NCBI RefSeq assembly: GCF_963169125.1
Contig: NC_084793.1
Coordinates: 214,298,652-214,362,651, forward strand
Origin: Humulus lupulus
Taxonomy: Eukaryota > Streptophyta > Magnoliopsida > Rosales > Cannabaceae
DNA length: 64,000 bases
Direction: 5' to 3'
In this document: in pieces, positions 58,076 through 64,000 of the stretch
Layout: each line of letters opens with the position of its first letter
How positions within the stretch are numbered: position 1 is the first letter of the stretch
Translations under genes and position numbers: made by a program
The notes under the pieces: generated by a model
What the model was told of the DNA's origin: nothing
Seen by the model: the letters and a program-made list of their open reading frames with translations, nothing else
Database searches by the model: none

Positions 58076-58308
58076 ATGGACCTCAACGTGATAGTAACAA
58101 AGATATGGATCTCTTATTCATCGAGGAGCCCAACATGAGAACAATGCTCGAGGCGCGTCTCGAGGCAAAGGAGGCTAGGGCAGCCAATGAGAGTGGAGCT
58201 GAGGCAATGGGTCGCATCCTCAAGGTCGATCCTGTGATCGAGCTAGTGCTAGAGGTTCCTCCAAGCCAAGGGCCCCAGAAATCTTGTCCTTTATGTATAC
58301 ATTTTTAG
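58076..58308 (+). pseudogene. Remnant of an antisense ORF in Tat-like copy D
   Basis: Two overlapping frames follow the TATA box: ATG 58076 (MDLNVIVTKIW, short) and ATG 58105 (MDLLFIEEPNM) to 58308, 67 codons. The second has a helical, Glu/Ala-rich middle (LEARLEAKEARAANESGAEA). I recognise no domain and see no spliced continuation. By position it matches the antisense gag-like gene at 31715-34361, so it may be a deleted form of that gene. Confidence 0.35.
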
Positions 58309-58479
58309 CTAAGTAGGCCTATGTGCCATAGTTTATTAAGGTATAGACAATTAACGCTCAAGCCCCCGAGTACTATTGTAAATATTTTTCCATTTAAACA
58401 TTTGCAGCTTGCACTACTTTATTTGCCTGATTGCACTATTGTTACCGAATTGACACTTAGTAAATAGGCAACATGGACT

Positions 58480-60060
58480 TTGCTAATTCAACTCAACATA
58501 ACGTAACTCACGAGAGTCCTAAGTCGTTGACTTCGAGTCATTATCGACTCCTCTTAGTACTTAGACAATTTTTAGGCATTTATTGTTGTTTTTTAGGTTA
58601 GCGGTCCTTGAGAGTAACTTTAGCATGAGTCAAGTGACACACTTAACGCGACCCTACATCCCCGAGTTCCAACGACTCAGGACGAGGCCAGCCTGTGGTA
58701 CTTAGAGCTTGAGGATCTTCCTGCCAGTGTCTAAACGCTTATGCATTTAGTATTTCTTCTTAGGCGTGTGGTCCTGTGAGTAACTTTGATGCGGTGTCAA
58801 GTGAGGGCACTTGGCTATCCTACGCCTTCAAGTTTCAGCAACTCAAACTTTTAGGAGGTCTGGTGCACTATAGGGTTTTTCCATAGTGCTCGATGCTTAG
58901 GACATTTAGTGTTGTCTTCCAGTTTCAGTGTCATTAAAAGTAATTTTAATGTCATCATGTGTCCTCGAGTCCCAATGACTTGGGCCTCTAGGAAGTCATT
59001 CGCACTAAGCTGCCTGCCCCTGAGTATGTGGTCACCGATGGGTCAGCTCAGGCCTTTCAATTTACCCCCCGAGTGCACAACTCGGGTCCTGATCATGTGG
59101 ACGTAATGAACTCATCATCCTGGGTTCAGATAATCGAGTTCCCCACCTTAGACTAGGTTTTTCGCAATACTCGAGTTTTAGCACTCGAGGTTTAGCTACA
59201 AGTTCCAATGACTCGGGCTTCCATTCGCATCTCGAGATCATAGGACTGGGTCATTACTCCCCGAGTACGGTGTCCTCAGGAGGCAATCTTAGTTCGTACT
59301 CGCGCTACTTAGGTTTTTAAGTCTTTGGTGACTTAGGCTTGTGCCCAGGTATGAACGACTTGGGCATCCATTCACATCTTGAGGATTGGGATTTTGTTAT
59401 TACTCCTCGAGCATGCGCTGTCCTCAAGAGAATATGCTACATACAATTTTGTGTTACTTGGATCTCTTCAGCACTAGGTTTTTCCTAGGCCACTCAGCTA
59501 TGGGGTCTCATGACATTAAGGACGCTTCACTCGTTGACTAGCTTTGCTTCCCAGGTCATCGACTTCCTGATGCTATTTTTGCTTGCGGCTTACTAGGGAC
59601 ATGTTCAGTGCTCCTCAGGCCCATTGTCCACAGGAGGTAACCCAAGTCCATGCCTCAGGATCGAGTACAGAGGACTTAGTCTTCCGTTCACATCTCGAGA
59701 TCAAGGGTCTTGGTCAGTGCTCCTCGAGCACAACTTTCGCAGAAGGTGACCTAAGTTCGATCTCGCGCTACTAGGGTTCTTAATCTTCAGTCTCTAGATG
59801 CTGAGCCTAGACTTTGAAAAAACTTGGTTTCTTAGGTTGCAGACTCAAGAATTCTTAGTTTTCTAGGTTTTTTTATTCTCAGGGTATTGATACTAGGCTT
59901 ACTCTGCTTTTGACAAGCTTAGTTTCCTAGGTTATCCTCCATGAGGCGTGGTACTCTACAAGGCTGCCCCAACTCTATGCCCCCTAAGTGATCAGAGACT
60001 AGTCTGCATTCAATTGTCTAGGCCAGCGAGCGGGTGCTCTACGAGTAGTACATACAGAAT
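58480..60060 (-). repeat. Tat-like 3' untranslated region with degenerate tandem repeats
   Basis: Long noncoding stretch between the antisense remnant and pol. Units with ACTCGGGCTTCCATTCGCAT, CATCTCGAG-ATC, TTACTCC-CGAG and TACTCGCGCTACT words recur at about 59215, 59345 and 59680, and related CAAGTGA / GAGTAACTTTGA words at 58605 and 58775. CTCGAG and ACTCGG words are dense throughout. Tat/Ogre elements are known for tandem repeats in this position. Confidence 0.6.
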
Positions 60061-60199
60061 AAAGGAAACTAACAAATATAAGCAGAATCTCTCAAAAAAA
60101 TTATTGTGTTTTATCTACACGGTTTCCATTAACTATGGTCAGAGGCTACAAGGAGATTACAAAAATTAATAAATTTACTGCTCATATCACTTGTAATAC

Positions 60200-61345
60200 T
60201 GGTGAAGATGCTCGACATTCCAGGCATGGGATATTAATTCCCCATTCAATCGAGCTAATTTTTATGTCCCCGAACATACAAAGCTCTCAACTTGGTATGG
60301 GACCTCCTAGTTAGATCACAACACTCCCACATCGGGGTTTCAGGTGGCTAAGAAAACTCTATGCAACACCAGATCTCTAACCCCAAAATTTCTATCCTTC
60401 ACTTTGGAGTTGAAATATCTAGCTACATTTTGCTGTTAGGATGCTACTCGAAGCTGACAAGCTTGACGGAGCTCCTCCACAAGGTCCATTGACTCTCAGA
60501 GTAAAGTGTGGTTTGTGGTCGGATCATATGTATCCCGTCGGTGCGTGGAGATTGCTGCTTCAACCGAGAGCATGGCCTCATACCCATAAGCCATAGAGAA
60601 TGGTGAATGGCCAGTGGAGGTCCTGGTAGTGGTGCGATAACTCCACAATGCTTTAAGCACCTCCTCGAGCGAAGCACCTTTCTCTCATTCAAGCCTTTTC
60701 TTCAAGGTGGTTTTGACCATCTTTTTGACTACTTCCACTTGCCCGCTTTCCTGCGGGTCGGCCACAGAGGAAAAAGCTCTTCATAAATCTATGCCGCTGA
60801 TAGAAGTCTGTGAACACCTTGCTGTCAAACTGCAAGCCATTTTCGGAGACTATCTTCCTTCTTAGAAGTGATTGTAGCGAGTGGCTCAGCCTCGACCCAC
60901 TTTGTGAAGTAATCGACCCCCACTATTGCATACTTCACTCCTTCTTTTCCCGTGGGAAATGACCCGATAAGGTCAATGCCCCAGACACATCAAAGGGCCA
61001 AGGACTGGTCATCTGGGTGTGCTCATTTGGAGGAGCTCGAGGTATATTGGCGAAGCGCTGGCATTTGTCATACTTCTTGACATATTCCATCGCGTCTACG
61101 TTCATGGTGGGCCAAAAGTATCCTAGTCTCAAGATCTTCTTGGCAAGCCTCTGCCCCCCCCAGTGTGGTCCCCACAAAAGCCCTCATGCACTTCCCAGAG
61201 TATAAGGCTGGCTTCTTGCCTGGACATACATCAGAGCAAGGGCAATAAATATCCTCATCTGTACAATCTAATGTCCATGATAACATATTTAGGCTCCTAT
61301 TAAAGCAACTCCCGAGTTGGTTTCTTGTCCTGCGATAATTCACTG
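60200..61345 (-). pseudogene. Tat-like integrase
   Basis: Minus strand. Zinc-binding part at 61177-60935: GPHWGGQRLAKKILRLGYFW, YVKKYDKCQRFANI (first Cys of CxxC read as Tyr-Asp context), SPWPFDVSGALTLSG. The core continues WGIDLIGSFPTGKEGVKYAI (first Asp), VDYFTKWVEAEPLATITSKK, then a deletion or frameshift to SENGLQFDSKVFTDFY (second Asp replaced by Glu) and ESGQVEVVKKMVKTTLKKRL. The C-terminal part has SYRTTTRTSTGHSPFSMAYG, EAMLSVEAAI, and ARYFNSKVKDRNFGVRDLVL near 60400. It is broken by several frameshifts. Confidence 0.85.
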
Positions 61346-61915
61346 GAGACAAGATACTTCACTATGGGCGCCATCCAACCGTCCTGGGGTTGGACTACTT
61401 CCACTTCCTCGAGGGCTGAGATGCCTAAAGTAGCCAAGTAATCAGTGGGGACTACATTGATTAGTTCAGCATCCTTGGTGGTTGAGAGCTTGGCCAGGGC
61501 ATCAGCGTTAGAGTTCTGTTCCCGTTGCATTTCTTGAAGTTGTGTAGCATTTCTTGGGTCCTCGACAAGTAAGCGGCCATTTTCATCCCTAAGGCCTGGT
61601 ACTCCCCGAGTACCTAATTAACTACAAGCTGTGAGTCACTGAAAATCTCGAGGCTCTCAGCGTTGAGCTCAAGTGCTACTCGAAGTCCAACAATAAGCGC
61701 CTCATACTCTGCTTCATTGTTTGAGGCATCAAAGCCAATTCTTAGGGCGTTGTGAAACATGTGCCCCTTGGGGATACCAAAATGAGGTCTGCTCTGACAC
61801 CATTTTCGTTCGACGATCCATCTACGTATAGCTTCCACGTGGGTCCAACCGCTGGGGTATCCCCAAGTCTCTCATGGTTTCTAGTGCACTCGGTGATGAA
61901 ATCTTCTAGTGCCCG
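61300..61915 (-). pseudogene. Tat-like archaeal-type RNase H
   Basis: Minus strand from 61915: TWKLYVDGSSNENG (first Asp), LILVSPRGT, a frameshift, FDASNNEAEYEALIVGLRVA (Glu), EIFSDSQLVVN (Asp), then MQREQNSNADALAKLSTT (last Asp) and a linker ending VKYLVSSELSQDK. NNEAEYEAL with DSQLVVN is the wording of the second, archaeal-type RNase H carried by Tat elements. The RT that should precede it lies beyond the LTR inserted at 61916. Confidence 0.88.
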
Positions 61916-64000
61916 TGTAACGCCCTAGATAGCCAAGACCGTTACACTATGTGTTTATAAAGTGCTAGACTTGCTAATCAAGTCATTTAAATTAAGAACG
62001 TGTTACTGAAACTATAAAGGTACTAGGGTTAAAATGTTTTGGTCTCAAAATTCACTTTTTTTTCATAAAGAAACATTCCCTGTTTACACGGGATCCCAAA
62101 AATGCTAAGATTGAAACCGTTTACAAAAGATTCAAGGACTAAATACAGTATTAGCCATATTAAGGCAAAACAGACAATTAGGCAATCTCTGTCCTGATCC
62201 ACTCCTCGGCCATGGCGACCGAATAGCTGGCTATGTACATTCCACCCCGCAGCCCTCCATCTCAGGATTGGTCCAACTTGCCTTTGCCTTTACCTGCACC
62301 ACGTAGAGCCCGTGAGCCAAGGCCCAGCAAGAAAAACACAACAACAGAGCATAAGCAATCAACAAACAATTCAATATCTCATATTGCATCACATATTTTT
62401 AATCATATCAACATTCAGAATAGTCAAGTATTCAGCATACTAAACATATCAATTCATAACATACACCAAATCAGATACGATAACTAGGGTTAGCGCCCTC
62501 GGGCCGCACCCTCCGTTATCCCACTGACTCCGGCCCGCTTAAACCGAGCTCAGTGAATATTAAGCTATCCTCGGCTACCAGTGGCCAAGCCGTGCCCTGT
62601 GTGAAAATATTGTGTACGACACCCTTAGGCCGCTATCACATGTCCCATGGCATAATACCATCATTGACATAATACAAATATCGAGAGCACTTAGTCCCAT
62701 CACAAACATATAACCGGGTGCAGTTTTCTTACCTTTCAATTCGCTAGCTTTGATCACTTGACTCCTTGAGCATGATCCCTCTTGAGCCCTAGCACTCACC
62801 TAATCACAACCATAGGTCAAAGTCATCACCAAACCTCAGGTCCAAAACCCAGCCTCGGGACCAATCCCGAGCCCCCGGGAAGTCCTAGTTCCACCAAACA
62901 AGGTGGTGGAATCGAACCCCGAACCCTTGGTCAAAAACTCTTGAAAATAACCCTAAAATCCCTTTCTGGAAACAGGACAGCGCTACAAGCAGAACCAAAA
63001 TCCCCCAGAAAGCATGGCCTAGTGCTACAACGCTCAATGGCTAGCACTGTAGCGCTAGTCACAGACAGCCAACATCCCATTTTCCCTTCCTGCGATTTCC
63101 TCGAACCAAACTTAACCAAAACTTCTCCAAACCTTCACCAAAATCAAAAACAAGCTTATTAACACATTCCACTCATCCCAAGCATCCCAAATACTCAAAA
63201 CCCAAGCACATGCATCCCTAATCTCAAAATTCACCATAGCCACTTCTAGATTTCAAAACTCAGCAGAAGCCAGTCAAAACATCAAAGTTAAAAGCTCAAA
63301 ATTTATACCTTTGATGGAAATTCAATTTCAAGTTAGCCTCTATACCTCCTTAGCTTGCTCTTCCTCAATCCTTGGCTCCAACTTCCCTAGAATTACCCAT
63401 CAACACAGCTTAGATACCTTAGTTAAAAACCAAAACCAGAACTGAAGGAACTACAAAGTTTTACCTCAAGTGATGGTGTGTTCTTGCTAAGCCCTTCCAA
63501 CTCTTCAAGCCTAGCTCATGATTCTTGTTGCTCAGCCTAACCTAGCTCCCCTCTGAGTTTTGCTCCAAGAAAACACCCATAAATGGTGAAGGAAATCACC
63601 AACCGACTCCTAGGAAAACAACTCTGTTTTCTCCCTTTTCTTTTTCTTCCTTTTCCTTCTTTTCTTTCTTTCCACAGCCTTCTACCTTTTTCTACAATTC
63701 CCACTAAGTATAAAGCCTCAACATACTTATCTCTGAGAATCCAATTGACCAAAATGCCCTCCCTATTAATTCTAAACCCTTTAATCCACTTAGGAGCATT
63801 TTACCCACTTCCCGCTAATTCCTCGAGTGTCTCTAATATTTTTCGCTTACCTCCCGATACCTAATTAATCACCAATTATATTCCTCGATGTCAAAATAGA
63901 CTCCAATATACTCACTAAATTCCCATTTATACTCCCAAGCTCGCCCTATGCCGGGTATAAATCCCCGCCGTGACTTTTCCGCTAAACCGCTCACTAGGAT
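61916..64000 (-). mobile_element. Inverted Tekay-type LTR, cut by window end
   Basis: It starts TGTAACGCCCTAGATAGCC. Its first 100 bases are the complement of the ...CACAGTGTAACGGTC...GGGCGTTACA end of other LTRs. It carries, on the minus strand, GCTCTACGTGGTGCAGGTAA (~62292-62311), GGTAAGAAAACTGCACCC (62716-62733), the AGCGCTACAGTGCTAG-type GC block (62975-63060) and, at the window edge, the AGCGGTTTAGCGGAAAAGTC block. GCCCG (61911-61915) is the candidate TSD. Whether it is solo or part of a full element cannot be seen. Open frames in it have no domain. Confidence 0.85.

Overview
The window looks like nuclear DNA from a repeat-rich flowering plant, probably a eudicot. I cannot name the species. 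I find no host gene, tRNA, rRNA or CRISPR array. Almost all of it is nested, decayed Ty3/gypsy LTR retrotransposons of three lineages: a chromovirus resembling Tekay/Del, an Athila-like element, and Tat-like elements. These calls rest on recognisable Gag, protease, RT, RNase H and integrase motifs, an initiator-Met tRNA primer site (TGGTATCAGAGC) seen twice, polypurine tracts, TG...CA termini, and 5-bp target-site duplications (TSDs) that I could read directly.

Layout. 1-2618 is a mosaic of LTR pieces. 2619-5014 is a solo LTR (TSD TATAG) inside the 3' part of a plus-strand Tat-like element whose 3' LTR is 5484-6157. A MITE-like hairpin sits at 6377-6572. 7468-20751 is a minus-strand Athila-like element carrying two solo LTRs: 8835-13284 (4.45 kb) and 14066-16342 (TSD GTCTT). 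20752-56662 is a minus-strand Tekay-like element, called T3 here and probably the oldest substrate. It is broken by a solo LTR at 21012-24860 (TSD CTATA), a solo LTR at 25041-26532 (TSD CCCAT), and a second Tekay-like element, T2 (27240-55998, plus). T2's 5' LTR is itself disrupted by Tat-like debris (28787-36648). Its 3' LTR is split by a third element, T1 (43268-55157, plus, TSD TATGC). T1's 5' LTR carries another solo LTR (43603-45962). 56663-61915 is a minus-strand Tat-like element inserted into the T3 RT. 61916-64000 is an inverted LTR running off the window.

How the parts work together. T1 is the best preserved element: two LTRs, primer site, one gag-pol reading frame with an integrase DD35E triad, and a polypurine tract. 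It is nevertheless dead, with one early frameshift and eight in-frame stops, all TAG. T2 lost part of gag and the protease active site. In four separate Tat-like copies the segment beside the 3' LTR carries a TATAAATA box pointing antisense to the element. In one copy a decayed, spliced, gag-like antisense gene follows that box.

The least explained signal is in the Tekay-type LTRs. Otherwise divergent LTRs share one modular order: a palindrome CCACATTATAATGTGG, a GC-rich palindromic block, a motif GGTAAGAAAACTGCACCC, an array of short hairpins, then a motif around GCTATGTGGTGCAGGTAA. An unrelated LTR (28787-30088) has an even cleaner array of eleven hairpin units. Boundaries given as approximate were set by eye, and identities and lineage names were not tested by any search.
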